Origin: Gnetum montanum
Lineage: Eukaryota > Streptophyta > Gnetopsida > Gnetales > Gnetaceae
Length of the DNA: 64,000 bases
Assembly: GCA_015680685.1 (NCBI GenBank)
Contig: MNCI01007938.1
Location: 4,384 to 68,383, forward strand
Direction: 5' to 3'
Part shown: positions 44,651-57,299 of the stretch, in pieces
Numbering within the stretch: position 1 is the first letter of the stretch
Layout: each line of letters begins with the position of its first letter
Translations under genes and position numbers: made by a program
Notes under the pieces: model-generated
Databases searched by the model: none
What the model was told of the DNA's origin: nothing
The model's input: the letters and a program-made list of their open reading frames with translations, nothing else

Positions 44651-45170
44651 GATTTATGGTATTGGGTATGTTCTAAAACAACGTTTGGACTCTCTACATA
44701 ACCATTAGAGTATTGTCAGCATTATACTGATAGTACTCTGACATAGTTAGATCTCTGTAAGATATTGTGTGTCAATGAGGTCTATTGCTTGCCTTAATAC
44801 ATAAGGGAATGGATTTTTAGTGATGAACCTAGTGATAAGACTAGATGCTCATGGAATTAGTGTCTCCACTATGACCTTGACCACATTCGTAGACAAGTGT
44901 GACCATAGCATCACACTGAAGTTTTGTAGGATATACGTAAGGAATTTCCTTGCCCTTGGTCAAAACTACAAAGAGCCCCTCTCCAAGGTCATATTAGGCA
45001 AACAAATGTTCACCTTAGGATAGCCACTGCAACATAAGACACCCACTAACTCAACCATGATAAGTATGGGTTTCAGCAAGGCCGTGCATGGGAAAATAAA
45101 AATATCACAACCACTTAAGATCTCTTGACAAGTTGGTAAAACATCATAGTTAAGGATGAAATTAGCTCCT
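44651..45170 (-). pseudogene. antisense accessory gene of Tat copy 2, 5' part
   Basis: The minus strand reads KPILIMVELVGVLCC, then FLTYILQNFSVMLW and VVKVIVETL. This aligns with KLVLIVLDIVGILCC, FLQFLLHNFSVIIW and TATAILETL of exon 1 in Tat copy 1, the HAD/FCP1-like segment. The catalytic first Asp is replaced by Glu here. The sequence stops matching at 44,651, where the Athila-like element begins, and resumes at 31,319. No start codon could be fixed; the first exon may lie farther right. Confidence 0.65.
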
Positions 45171-47199
45171 ATAAAAACTTCTAAGGTGTTTATTCAAATT
45201 TATTCAAGAGTTCATTAACCACATTGTTGCAACCCTTGTAGCCATTATGCATTATACCCAAGAATCATGCCTTAGTCCAAAACCATATTGACAAATAAAA
45301 ATAACCTTAAAACCCAGAAAATAGCCATAGAAAATATTTACTAAGCATAGTAAATATTTATTTCTCATGAAACCCATCTTAGAGCATAGTTAACATCTTT
45401 TGGAATCTCTAGGAGCATGGAATTTTGACATGAAAAATATCTAAGCATGTCCACACTACCCATCCCCAAGGGGTACATTGTTACAACCAAGAAAAAACTC
45501 TATGCATGCTACTGTATGGAAAAATTTGTAAAAAATTAATCGTAGCTCCAAATTTGATGATTCCACCACTGTTGGAATCCTAAAGTCATGAGCTACATAA
45601 CCATGACCATAAACTCTAATAATTATGAGAAGATCTTGTAGAAAATGAACCAAATCTATTAGCAACTTGATCAATGCCAAAAAGCCCTAAATTGTACAAC
45701 TATAGTAAAAAATTCATAAAAAATTTGTTTTAAGTCCAATTTTAGTGATTCCATGACATACGGAATCTCAAAATTATGAATATTTCAACCATAATCAATA
45801 CAACCAAGAACTTATATCCATTCTAAAAAAACATAAAAGACCAAATAGTAACCTAGCCATCATCCAAAACCCCCCCTTTTGCATGAGTTTCATGAAAAAT
45901 TCATCAAAAATTCATTCTAACTCCAAATGGAGTTATTCAACCTTTTTTTCAAAGTTTAAGCCAAGATGTATATAGAAATAACAAAAAAATAGCCAAAATC
46001 CCTACCGTTTCTTTGGTAAAAATTCATAACTTTACATAAGATTCTAAAAAATAGCCCATAAACCAAAATTGCACAACCTAAATAAAACGACCATAACTTT
46101 GTCATTTCACATCCAAATAAAATGAGACCACAACCATAAAAAATATTAAACATATATATATAAGATAATAACCTTGGATTGTAGTGATATTTAGCCATTT
46201 TCTTAACAAAAAATTCATAATTTTTCTTGCTTTTTGCATCAAAAACATCAAAAAACACATAAAACTCATAAAACCTAATTTTATTACACCATGAGTTAAA
46301 CCCAAAAAAACCATGCAACCTTAAATTCACAATAAAACCATCAAAATAGAGGATGTAATTTTGTTAGAATTTAGTTTTGACAAGTATTAAGGCCTAATTT
46401 GATAAAAATGGCCCCATCCCCAAATTGATGGAAAAAGCACATAAAATAACAAACTTAATTTTAGAAATTGAATCTACCAAATACAAAATAATAAAATAAC
46501 TCTTGATATTTGTATAAATAGCCATGAAATGAGGTAGGATTTGTTGAAATTGCATTCTACCCACTCCCTCAGCATAGATATGATAAAAATGACCCATACC
46601 CTAGCTAGGAAAGCATAATAATGGCTAGAAAAATAAGAAAAATGGCTAGAGTTGGCCTACGTTGGAGTGACCATGGAAGATTCTTGGATGGAGACTAGCT
46701 TGAAAAGCTTAGAGATGTTTCTTGTAGCCTCATCTACCTTTTGAATGCTTGGATTCCTACTATTCCCTCCACAATGCTTCATCTTTGTTACACCTATATT
46801 GAGGGAGTTTAAGATCTAGAAAGGATGAAGCCTCTAAGATAGCTGGAAGAGAGATATAGTGTTTCCACACTATGGATGGATGTAATTTGTAGTAAAAATA
46901 TCTGTTGGAGCTCTCTTCCAAAGTGTTGTTTGCTAAGATTAAAGTTATGATTGAAATTTACAAAAAATTTAACATCAAAATCTAAACTTGTGCTCCTAAG
47001 CCCCCATTGCCAATTATGTGCACCAAAAATCAAAGTCCACTAAAGTGAAAGTGGTTGTTTTGAGTTAAAATTTTATGATGGGAATGATGGGAGATAAGTG
47101 CAATGTTTAAAATTTTGAATTTTGGGTTGTGAACCCCACCATACGCCCTTCCTCTAGGTTAGAAAACTCTATCAATGTTGGGGTTTTGACCAATTGAAC
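45171..47199. other. Tat copy 2 spacer with three-unit tandem repeat
   Basis: AAAAATT(T/C)(A/G)T(A/C)AAAAATT occurs at about 45,522, 45,707 and 45,892, 184-185 bp apart, each followed by an AACTCCAAAT...GA(T/G)T block. Related AAAATTCATAA text continues to about 46,250. The remainder is AT-rich with no coding signal. Confidence 0.55.
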
Positions 47200-50100
47200 A
47201 ATCAAAAGAATTTTTAAGCTTAAATCGCTATGCATCCACATTGGGAAACATGGATCCAACATGGATGCATGCTTCCCACCTTCTAAGACCTTTTAAACAT
47301 AACATCCTTGCCATTTTTGGTAGTTGTAACCTACCTCATTTAACCTTGGGCTCGAAAAGAGGGTTAGATCTAATTGAAACTTGACATTTTGGGTTTCCAC
47401 TCTAGGGAAAAACTACCCAACATGGAGCAAAGGGGAAACACCTATTCTTGACCCTAGTACCCACTTAACCTAGATCTAATCCCAAAGTGGGCCCAGATGA
47501 CCTAAAACCCCTCTAGTTACCTTTGGTACTCCTAAAACCTCAACAAATCTAGTTGAAAGTGCCTGAAACCTTAGGATTTAGTGGATCCACACTAGGGAAA
47601 GCCTCTTCCATGCTAGGTAGTGTGTATTTAGAGTGGATGGGGTGGGGGATGGATGAAATTGTCAAAATTGACCACCTAGTAGTCATTTTTCAACCCTAAC
47701 ACTTGACAACCTTTGGCAGCCTAGTTTCACATTAAAACAAGTTAATTTTTGTTTCCATAGCCTTCACCACATAGGTGAACTCCCCTCCAAGTAACTAAGG
47801 TTGGAAGCCGAAGGGATATGCAAGAAAACCTAATTTATAGCCAAAACTAGCATACTAACTTACCCTAGTGACGTCTAGACCCTTTTGAAGCTCTAAGTGC
47901 CCCAAATTTGACCAAAAGTGGGATAAAACTATCATCCTCTTTGATCCACACTAGTGCCATAATGCCTAGCATGGAAGAAGATGGGTTGGTTACATGAGAC
48001 AACAAGGAGCCTCCAAACTGGTAGATTTTGGCATCAAATCTCAATAGCCGACACTAATAACCCCAAAGGATAACATGCATAGTCAATTTGCTATCAAAAG
48101 AGCCTAAATCTAATACTTTTGGTTGTTCCATAATAGGGGAGATCTCATCCACATTGGCCAATGTGGATCTAATGTGAATACAACTAGGAAGATTTATCAG
48201 AGGTCTCAAATACATCCAAATAACATCAAATTTTATACTTGCACCAAAACCTTGGTATCCTTTTCAAAAGCCATTAGACTTCTAGAAACCAATGAAAATT
48301 AATCCCCCTTTAGTTCTCCATGATGAGGGGGATCTATCCACATGAAGCAACTTAGCCCTAGTGTGGATGCAATGGTATGAAGCTAAAATTTATGAAATTT
48401 GCATGAAAATTGAATTCTAGTAGCAACCCAACCCTTCCAAATGCCACCAGAATTTTGGAAGTCAACAAAAGCAATTCATTATTATCCCCTTTGGTTCTTC
48501 ACACTGGGGAGGATCCTATCCATGTTGAGCATGGTAGCCCTAGTGTGGATGGAAAGGGGTAAGCTTAAAAACCATCTTACAATCCCCAAACTTACCAGAT
48601 TTTGATTCTAGGCTTCAATCATCAACACTGACAACCCTAGAAACATACATACATGACCAAAAAGTGACAAAAAATGGTAAAAAGTAGATTCTCTTAGCTC
48701 TTCCACACTATGGATCACCCCTTCCACATTAGCTAGTAGGAAATAAGGGGGTTCCAGCCTAGATACCAAGAGATGAATCATAATTGGCCTATACACACCT
48801 CAAACTAAACTAGATAGCCATGTATGCATCCTAGGATTATGTTTATACATCCAAAAGGCCTCAAACTCTCCAAAACTGATCACAAATAACTAAAAGTTGT
48901 TACCCTTTGATCTTCCTATTGGATCCATATTGAGCATGGTGGCCTCAGCATGGAAAAAGGGGTTAACATAAAAAACCACTTAGAAATACTCAAAACTACC
49001 AAATTTTAATCTTAAATGTTATCCCTTCGACTCTGATAACTCTAGGAGCTAGCATGCATTGTCTATTGAGCTCAAAACTAACATAGATCTAAGATCTATA
49101 CATCATCCATGTTAGGAAAGGTCTCTTCCATGCTGAGTAGTGAAGAACCATCTTGGAAGAGCTACCTTTGCACTTTTGGTAGTAGATTGAAACTCCCAAA
49201 GACCAAAAACCTACATTGGTGAAGCCTAAGACCTCATAGCCTCAAGTTGATGCCTATTGTATCATTTTTTGGCCCTTAAATCTCATCAACTCCCCATGCT
49301 AGAGTAATTCTCCCAACATGGACTAAAGTGGTTGTAACCTTACATAGCCTTAAACAACCTCCAGACATGACCAAAATTAGTCAAAAACCTTGGAAATCAT
49401 GATCTACAACCCTGAAGGCTTAGAAACCTAGTTGATATGCTCTTAGACCATTCCACAAACAAACACATGAGGACACCCTCATTCTTCCACACTAGAGCCA
49501 TTATGCTTAGAGTGCAAAATTGGGGGGAAGCTATTTCAACTTTTTTCTAACACTGAAAACCCTCTTTAATGGCTCCAAAATGTGGCTAGAGGATGCACAA
49601 CTATAAAATCTTGGTTCTAGATGTTCATGTAACCTTGTTTGACCCATTTTGTCTTAGATTAAAATTATCCATGCTAGGCCCCCTCCTATCCATGCTAGCT
49701 AGTGTGGAAATATGGGGGTGAAGCTTTCATGCCTACTTTTTGGCCTTGTTCAACCTCTCAAGTGACCAATTTTAATAGCTCTAGCGTTGCATTGCCTTGG
49801 GAAGGACCTAGAATCCCAAATTTAATCCTATGGATGCTATACAATGTACTTTCATTGGTCTTCATTCTAGCTAGCATGGGTCCAATGTGCAAGAGGTTTT
49901 CAAGATTCAAAGGGGGGTTCCAAAGGTTGAAACTGACACCAAAAGTAGCCTATTCCCTTCACTAGTCAACTTGGCTATCATGTAAGCCATCAAAAGTTGA
50001 AAATTGATCAAAATAAGCCTAGGGAACTATCTAGATGTTTCATCCATGTTGGAGGTCACCCTTCCATGATGGCTAGTTGGGAAATAGGGAGGGGGGAGGG
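47200..50100. repeat. degenerate tandem array, period about 190 bp
   Basis: A block like TCCACACTAGGGA...CCATGCTAG-TAGTGTGGA recurs near 47,240, 47,400, 47,590, 47,950, 48,150, 48,340, 48,500, 48,705, 48,915, 49,100, 49,300, 49,485, 49,675 and 50,045. Most intervals are 160-210 bp, and the gap at 47,770 fits one lost unit. Between them AAAACT(A/T)CCAAATTTT-like text recurs. The units are strongly diverged. A few related blocks appear in the Tat LTR at 55.7-55.9 kb. Confidence 0.65.
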
Positions 50101-50469
50101 GGCCTCCAACATGGAAGCATTAAAACCTTTATTTTTTAAGTCAAAATAGCCTCTATTGATGCCCAAACTTACACAATATCCTTGTAGCCTTAAACCATGG
50201 CTTGCTAAGGCCTAAAATTGGTAAAATCTAATCCTCTTTTTATGTTTTGATCAAAAATCACTATATGTATTTTTATTTCCCTTATATTAGTCTTATTTTA
50301 TTATATCATGACTAGTTTTGATCATTTTTGCATTGTTGACCTTGTTTGGCCTCGATAATAATTTTATTTTAATGTGTTTATCCTTATTATAGCCCTATTT
50401 GATCATTTTTAGAATTTTATTGGTATTTCATGGTGGGGTTTGACCTTCCTTAATCACCATTTGACACAA
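50101..50469. other. spacer, nothing recognised
   Basis: AT-rich sequence between the long array and the short repeats; no coding signal. Confidence 0.4.
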
Positions 50470-50575
50470 TATGACCATGGCCTGCTAAGGCCTTAAACTG
50501 GCACCATAGTCTGCTAAGACTCTAAGTTGGCATCATGGCCCAATATGGCCTTAAACTGGCAAGCTTGTGACCTTG
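50470..50575 (+). repeat. short GGCCTTAAACTGG repeats before Tat copy 2 pol
   Basis: Three units: CATGGCCTGCTAAGG..TTAAACTGGCA, CATAGTCTGCTAAGAC..TAAGTTGGCA and CATGGCCCAATATGG..TTAAACTGGCA, about 36-40 bp each. They are the same family as 12.0, 27.6 and 54.3 kb. Confidence 0.75.
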
Positions 50576-50859
50576 TTGCACCTATTTTGATGATGTTTTT
50601 AGCTTTTATTCCTTTGCATCTACCTATCTTTACCTTTTTTTATAACCTTATATGACCCCATTTGCATTTTTATTTGCATTAGAGTAGCAAATCTTTTCAT
50701 AATTTTATAGCCTTTTAGCATTATTTACTCAGTTTTACCCAAGTGTCATTTAATGTGATTATGGTTGACATGTAAGATTGAAGTATGAGTACTTGGGAAT
50801 AGATTAGTTTACCTTTGAGCCTAAGTGGGCCTCACAATGATGTTGAATGGTGTATCAAC

Positions 50860-52480
50860 CCTAATTAGCTAGATATTGAGCCTAAGGATCTTGTCAACTA
50901 CATAGCCTCGATAGAGAAACCTCTAGAATGGCCTAAGAACCTAGTGAAAACCCTTAACTTAGAGGCAAGAAACATAATTGAAGACTCCCTAGTTGAGGTT
51001 CTTTTCATGACACACAATGATGAGGAGAAAATGCTAAAACCAAGCTCCTCACTAAAACCTCAACAAGATCAAGACATCACCAAGGTCCTACAAGGCAATA
51101 TTAAGGCTTTCACCTAGTCATCTAAAGATATGCTAGGCTTAGACCCATGCCTAGTATAACACAACATCATACTAAATCCTGTCATTATACTAGTTAAGAA
51201 AAAGTATGCAAAATAAGACCTAATTTAGCCTTGGAAATTCATGATAAAAGGAAAAAATTCTACCAAGCTAGTTTTATTAGGGCTATTGACTACATAAAAT
51301 AGTTGTTCAAAATAGTGGTAGTTACTATAAAAAATGGGAGTATTTGTATTTGCATCAACCTCTGAGACCTAAATATGAAAACCATCAAGGATAACTTTCC
51401 TTTGTCTACTATTGATCAACTTATTGTTACTACGGCTAAACATGTCTTATTGTCCTTTATGGATGGATTCTCAAGATACAAAAAAATTAGGATAAACCTA
51501 GAGCATTAGCTTAGCTTGAACTTCATGACCCCTTGGGGTACCTTTTTCTAGACTATGATGTCCTTTGTAGCAACTTACCAATGAGCCATGAGCTCCATAT
51601 TTAGTGATTACATGTTAGGTTTGTTCAATGATTATGTAGATGACATAGTCATTAAGTTCAAAGTGGCTAATGACCATGCTAATGACCTAGTCTTATGCGT
51701 AAATGATGCCTTAAGTATGAGCTAAGGATTAATCCTTAAAAAAAAATTTCAATGTCAAAATCTGTAAGAAGCTTAGCTTTGTAGAATTTGAAGTATAGAT
51801 ACGTGTTACTCTTGATAAGGTGAAGGCCATATCCAAATTAGCAACACCTACCAACCTTAAGGAGCTTTGAGGATTACAAGGTAAATTACAATTTATTTAT
51901 AGATTTATCACTAATCTTATAGATAAGCTACAACCCATGCAACACTTTCTTAAAAAAATAATTCACTATGAGTAGATGATACAACACCAAGAGGCCTTTG
52001 AAAACCTTAAGCAAGAGTTAGCACAACTACCAACAATCTATTCTCCATAAGAGGGTAAACCATTTTACATCTACCTTGGCATCACTGACACATTAAGTAC
52101 CTCTCTACTCTATAAAAAACATGATGATGGAGTAGAAATACTAGTATACTATCTTATCTATGCATTAGTTGCCCATAAAACTTGATATATTTAGGTGGAG
52201 CAGTATTGTCTATCACTAGTCTTCTCATTGAAGAAGTGGAGATACTACCTCTTCAAATGCTAGGTCAATGTCATTTGCAAAGATAATGTGCTTAGAGACA
52301 TAATGACCAACATTTATGAAAGTATCCATATAGCTTGATGGAAAGCCATAACAGCAGAGTTTGACCTTCATTATATCTCTCAATCCTCAATGAAAGGCCA
52401 AGCTATAGCTATACAACTCATTATTTTGCTTGTTGATGACCATGCTACCATTGACCCTAAGTTCCCTAATGAACATATTG
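50860..52480 (+). pseudogene. rt-rnh: Tat copy 2 RT and RNase H
   Basis: Begins with EKPLEWPKNLVKTLNLEARN and IIEDSLVEVLFMTH, matching copy 1 at 6.6-6.8 kb. Then SKDMLGLDPCLV.HNIILNP, the palm with FMDGFSRYKKIRINLEH and FMTPWGTFF, catalytic YVDD at 51,633-51,644, KLCFVEFEV..RVTLDKVKAI and QGKLQFIYRFIT, and RNase H with KPFYIYLGITDTLSTSLLY and YCLSLVFSLKKWRYYL. It ends in SSMKGQAIAIQL, the boundary before the second RNase H. Frameshifts and stops are scattered, but the Asp pair of YVDD is intact. Protease is not seen in this copy. Confidence 0.8.
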
Positions 52481-52494
52481 ACATCATTATCTAA

Positions 52495-52818
52495 GTGCCT
52501 AAGGGCTATGAGGTGATCATGCACTTTGATGGAGCTTCAAATGCCCATGGGGTCAATGCCACTATCATCATAACCTTTCCATTTGGTGAAATTTGCTCCT
52601 TCTCCTATCATTTTGATTTTTCATATACCAATAACATAGTGGAGTATGATGGTTTTATTAGAGAGATGATGGTAGCTCATGACCTAGGAATCAAGTTATT
52701 AATGATCAAAGGTGATTCCCAACTTATGGTTAACCAAGTAACCAAGGTCTATGCATGTAAAGCTAAACATTTACAACCTTACTATGACCTAAGGAAAAAA
52801 TGTTACAATAATTCATAG
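52495..52818 (+). pseudogene. Tat copy 2 second RNase H domain
   Basis: 107 open codons with all three expected acids: MHFDGASNAHGVNA (Asp), NNIVEYDGFIREMM (Glu) and MIKGDSQLMVNQV (Asp). In copy 1 the last is RGNSML, so this copy is nearer the functional form. It ends KAKHLQPYYDLRKKC. This domain is the hallmark of Tat/Ogre pol and sits in the expected place between RNase H and integrase. Confidence 0.8.
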
Positions 52819-53149
52819 AAGTTGATATCCAACATATACCGTGAAATGAGAATGTCATAGTCGATGCCATTACAACACTAGCACTTAGTGTGATGCTCAA
52901 TGTGTTTAGTAAGTTTCCCACCTTAACTATGGACTATGATATACCCATCACCCAAAGTGCTAAGGATACCTTTGTGGCTTTAATTCATACTTCTCCTACC
53001 ACAGAGTGGTATGACGATATCAAATTCTACCTCATGCATGGTGAATCTTTGCAACATGTAACTACTACTTAGAAAGATGTTGTTATCAAAATAGTATGTT
53101 ATAGTAGGCAATAACACATTATTTTGATGGTCCAATGATGGTGTATTGT

Positions 53150-54240
53150 TAAAGTGCTTAGGTAAAACTAAAGTAAGAATAGTCCTAGAACAGGTTCATA
53201 AGGGTGTTTGTGGAAGATATGTAGGACCTAAAGCTATGGATACTAAGACTAGATGGTTAGGCTATTACTAGTCCCATATGGAAAGTGAGTATTTGTAGAA
53301 GGCTAAGACCTATGACATGTGCGAACGACATAGTAATTTGATACATGTACTACCAACTAAGTTTTAGACCACTCAAATTACTTGGTCATTTCAATAATGG
53401 GGTTTGGATATCATTGAAGCTATAATGCCTAAGTCTTCTATTGGTCATAGCTTCATCATCACATCAACCAAATACTTTACAAAGTGGGTTGACACTATTC
53501 CCCTAAGAAGGATGACATCTAAACAAGTATGTAAGTTTATACTGGATAACATTGTAGCTCACTTTAGCATACCCCTGATTATAGTTACAAATAATGGAAC
53601 AAAATTTAGTAGAAAATAAACATAGGATTTCTATCACAACCTAGGCATTAATCATTCTTTTTCATTGCCTTACTACCCTCAAGCTAATGGACAAGCATAA
53701 GCAAGAAACAAGGCCATCATCAACTTTCTCAATAAGATGCTCAACAACAAGAAGTGCATGTGGCATGAGTTGCTTGTCCATGCCCTTTGGGCCTATTGTA
53801 CAACTTATCATATGGAAACTAGCATAACGCCTTATAGCCTAGTTTATGGTTTTGAAGGTATTTTACCTCTTGAATTGAATGTATTGTCTCATCAGTTAGC
53901 CATGTCTAACTTCATCAATGATGAGCAAAGCAAGGAGTTGCAGACAACAAACCTAGACTTGGTGAACGAGCAACGTGTGCAAGCACTTACTCATGGTGAG
54001 TAGTATCAAGAGAGGAAAAAATGGTAGCATCACCATAACTTGACCAAGCATAAGATCAAGGAAGGTGATCTAGTCCTCAAAGCCATCCATGAGCATGTAG
54101 ATAAATTCTTAGCCAATTGGAAAGGATCTTTCCTTGTCACCAAAACCTACGGCAATGAAGCATCCAAGATCACAGACATGGATGGGAGTGAGTTAGCCAA
54201 TCTAGTCAACCACTTCTATCTAAAGCCTTATTACATCTAA
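53150..54240 (+). pseudogene. int: Tat copy 2 integrase
   Basis: Zinc-finger remnant HKGVCGRYVGPKAM and a CE.H pair, then WGLDIIEAIMPKSS (first catalytic Asp at about 53,407) and YFTKWVDTIPLRRM. The second Asp is Asn (VTNNGTKF, codon 53,590-53,592) and the catalytic Glu codon is a TAA stop (53,698-53,700, NGQA-stop). The C-terminal part is open for long stretches: LVHALWAYCTTYHMETSITP, KIKEGDLVLKAIHEH, and the end NHFYLKPYYI with stop at 54,238-54,240. Two of three catalytic residues are lost. Confidence 0.85.
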
Positions 54241-55520
54241 CCTACATGTAATCTATAGAAACCATGACATTGACAATCATCAATAAGTGATCCTACTTCA
54301 TCATGGCCTACAAAGACCTTAAACTAGTGCCATAGTTCACTGTGATCTTAAACTAGAAACATGGCCTTCTAAGGCCTTAAACTCATATCATGATGCACCA
54401 TGGCCTTAAACTAGAAATATTGGTACCCTCAATGGCTTGGTTTTATCATTCTTTGTGGCCTATATGCATTGTAATGTTATAGCATGCTCTGTTTGCTTGA
54501 TTTTCTTATTCTCTTGGGGTTATGTTTGCAAGATGAAGCCTGGAGTCATCACAAGGGTGTAAGTCATCATGGTAGCAAGCCACTACGAAACCTCAATGTG
54601 TAAGATTTGGTGATTTTATCCTACTATGACAAGAGTACTTGTACCATTTCCCTTCATCTAGCATCACTCCTCAAGCCCAACCCTATAACTTAATGCTAAC
54701 CTTCCATACCTTGGAAAACATTGTTGACCTATGTTTACCACTCATGCATTATTTCCATATGATATATTTTCATCATGCTCCATCCTCAAGTCCACTTGAA
54801 TGTAACATAACTCATTCAATGGAAAAAAAATTATGTTCATTGAGCATAACACATCCTATTCGATGGGATAACCCCCAAGTCTATTGAGTATAATGATACT
54901 CATTCAATAAGAAAACCATATCTAATTGGCCATGGCAAAGAAACCTAATGAAGGTTTCACCCCATAAAAAAATGAGATGCAAAATGCTAAGCCAAAATGA
55001 CCAGTAAAGATCAGTGGCTCTGAACATGGCCAAAAGCAACATTGGAGTGAAGTGATTGTGTCTTCAAATGCATTTTCTGAGTAACTAGCACTTCAAAACA
55101 TGAAGTGTAAAAACCACAAATAGATCAATACATTGGTGATATAGCCATAGTATTAACATTTGAGATGGATTGTTAGCCCTCATAATCATTTTTCTATTAT
55201 ATTAACATCATTTCTTCATCATAGTCTTATCCCATCATCACAAGCATTCTTTGACATAGTTCGACATGACTAGATCAACTGCAAAGAGGGACCATCAATA
55301 GTGGACCTATAGTGTGTTTTATGTTCTTTTTTCGTGACCCTTAGGTCAATCCTCTAGACACCAACAAAGAGGGGTCATTGAAACACCACTAGAATTTACA
55401 TGTTGTAATCATTTTTTATCATGCAGCCTTCACCACATGAAATCCAAGGCAAAACTTCATTGTACATGTGAAGATTGTAACACATGAGGAGCAATATCAC
55501 ATATTTCATACTTTTGGGGC
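54241..55520 (+). mobile_element. Tat copy 2 3' untranslated region
   Basis: It follows the integrase stop. It begins with the short repeats (54,300-54,420) and has no further coding signal. It ends in CATACTTTTGGGGC, a polypurine-like tract next to the LTR. The block before the tract matches 19,860-20,002. Confidence 0.65.
54300..54420 (+). repeat. short GGCCTTAAACTAG repeats after Tat copy 2 pol
   Basis: Four units resembling CATGGCCTNCNAAGG-CTTAAACTAG, about 30-36 bp each. Their position between pol and the 3' LTR is where Tat elements are known to carry variable tandem repeats. Confidence 0.75.
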
Positions 55521-56879
55521 TGAAAAATGCCTCATAAGTTGTCAAAGCTCATTACCCAAGTGAGCAAAGTCAAATAGTGTCTGTATTTTGTCTTTGGGGG
55601 GGGGGGGGGGGGGGGGGGGGGGGANNNNNNNNGGGGTGGGGAAGGGTCAAAAATGCCTTTTGGGATGCCAAAAATGGTAATTTTATGGATCTTATGGGAG
55701 GTATACACTTTTCTATGCTGGGAAAACATATAGGGGGTAGATCATACCTACCACCAATGTAGTGGGGTGTGGAAAACCTACTCCCAGCATGAAAGGGTAG
55801 ACCTCAATGTGGAAGGGTATGGTAGCATTTATGCTCAACATGGAGACTACATTCCCCCAACATAGAAGCCACATGCATTAGATTTCAACATTCCATGCAC
55901 TTCATTGTTGACCATGTACTCCAACAAGGATAGTAGAAGGCCCAATGTAGAAGATTTTCCTCTAGAATATATGGTGTGCCCCTATTACTATTTATAGTAA
56001 ATGGAATGGCCACCATTGGAGTTTGGCACTTTTCATACATAGTCAAACCCCAAATTGGACACTCATCTCACTTGTACATGGCAGAAATTTGCAGCAAGTT
56101 GTAGGCAATATGTCAACTGAATAATAGCCAGTTTGTAGAAAAAATGAACACCCAAAACCTATAAAAATTAGCCTCAAACACTATTTTAAGGTTCCACACT
56201 TCAGAATTTTAAAGAATTTTAGCATTTTCGCACCCAAGAACTCTTGATAAACTTGTAGAAACATAGCTTCTTGGAGCCTTTCAATGTGGAACCTTTGTGA
56301 CCTTATTGCGCCCCTTGAGATTTGTGAGTTTTTGGTTTCTATGCTACACTCTATGATTCCCAACTCCTAGCATTGAATATTTTGGAAGCCAAATCCTTCA
56401 CATTTCTCAAGCCTCCAATCACAACCCCAACCCCAACGCCCCCTCACCCCAGGTAGTGACCAACATTGTAGATTTGGAGTAATAGCAAAGGATATTCAAT
56501 AGCATTGGGAGTGGTTGAGCATATGGATTATGAAGTGGAGCATATTGGCTTCAACAAGCTCTAAACGTCCACCCAAGAGAATCCTCTTTTCCCTTCCATG
56601 GGTAAATTTTGTACACATCTCCTAAACTCATTCTTTGTTTTTTTAAATAAATTTTTAAAGTTTTAGTTTTATGTGCAATTCATATTTGCTTCCAATTTTC
56701 TAGATCTATAATTTTTACATCTCTATTTTCTCTACCCCCCATTTTGCATTTTGTAAGTCCCTAGGTGATCTATGGGACCATCCAAAGCACTATAAATCCC
56801 ATTTTTCCAAAGGTCTTAGGGATTCTAGGTTGAGGCTATTGTGCTAAAACTTTTGATTTTCGAGTGATTGAATTTTTTG
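55521..56879 (+). mobile_element. Tat copy 2 3' LTR
   Basis: Starts TGAAAAATGCCTCATAAGTT after the polypurine tract and matches the LTR at 20,003. It includes the poly-G run and gap (55,596-55,632), a few blocks like the 190-bp array (55,700-55,960), and otherwise AT-rich sequence. The right end is not resolved; copia sequence begins by about 56,880. No TATA box could be assigned with confidence. Confidence 0.5.
55596..55632. other. 28-base poly-G run and 8-base gap
   Basis: G from 55,596 to 55,623, then A, then eight N (55,625-55,632), then more G. A gap beside a homopolymer is the usual sign of an unresolved assembly or sequencing failure. Confidence 0.9.
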
Positions 56880-56944
56880 GTTGTAACACATACAATGTAC
56901 ATTCTCCATTTTCTTTAATGTTTTTACATAAGAAAAGGTCAACA
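56880..56944 (-). mobile_element. copia element 2 3' LTR, first 65 bp
   Basis: On the minus strand TGTTGACCTTTTCTTATG...AACATTAAAGAAAATG follows the polypurine tract ATAGGGGAGAT (56,945-56,957). It matches the 5' LTR start at 61,823 for about 65-70 bp, after which similarity is lost, so the LTR is truncated or rearranged against the Tat LTR. Confidence 0.6.
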
Positions 56945-57299
56945 ATCTCCCCTATTTTGGTGATGTCCATAACTTAAGAAAATGGGTTAGTATAAGTCAT
57001 ATCATATAAATTAAATGATAAACAATAAAAGCATTAAAGACTTATAAATTATAATGGTAATAGAAGATAACATTGGAATAGGGGTAAAAGGTTGAAGGCA
57101 ATGGGTTAAACAAATTGATAATAATAAGAAGTCTCCATAAAATATCTAAGGAAACACTTATTTCATAATATACCCAAAACACAACTATTCATATACATAT
57201 ACATATAAAAATGCCAAAAGGATCACAACATAGTGTCACTTAGAAGTCTATAACCATGTCATAACCATGTACAAGGCCATACAATCTACATACAATCCA

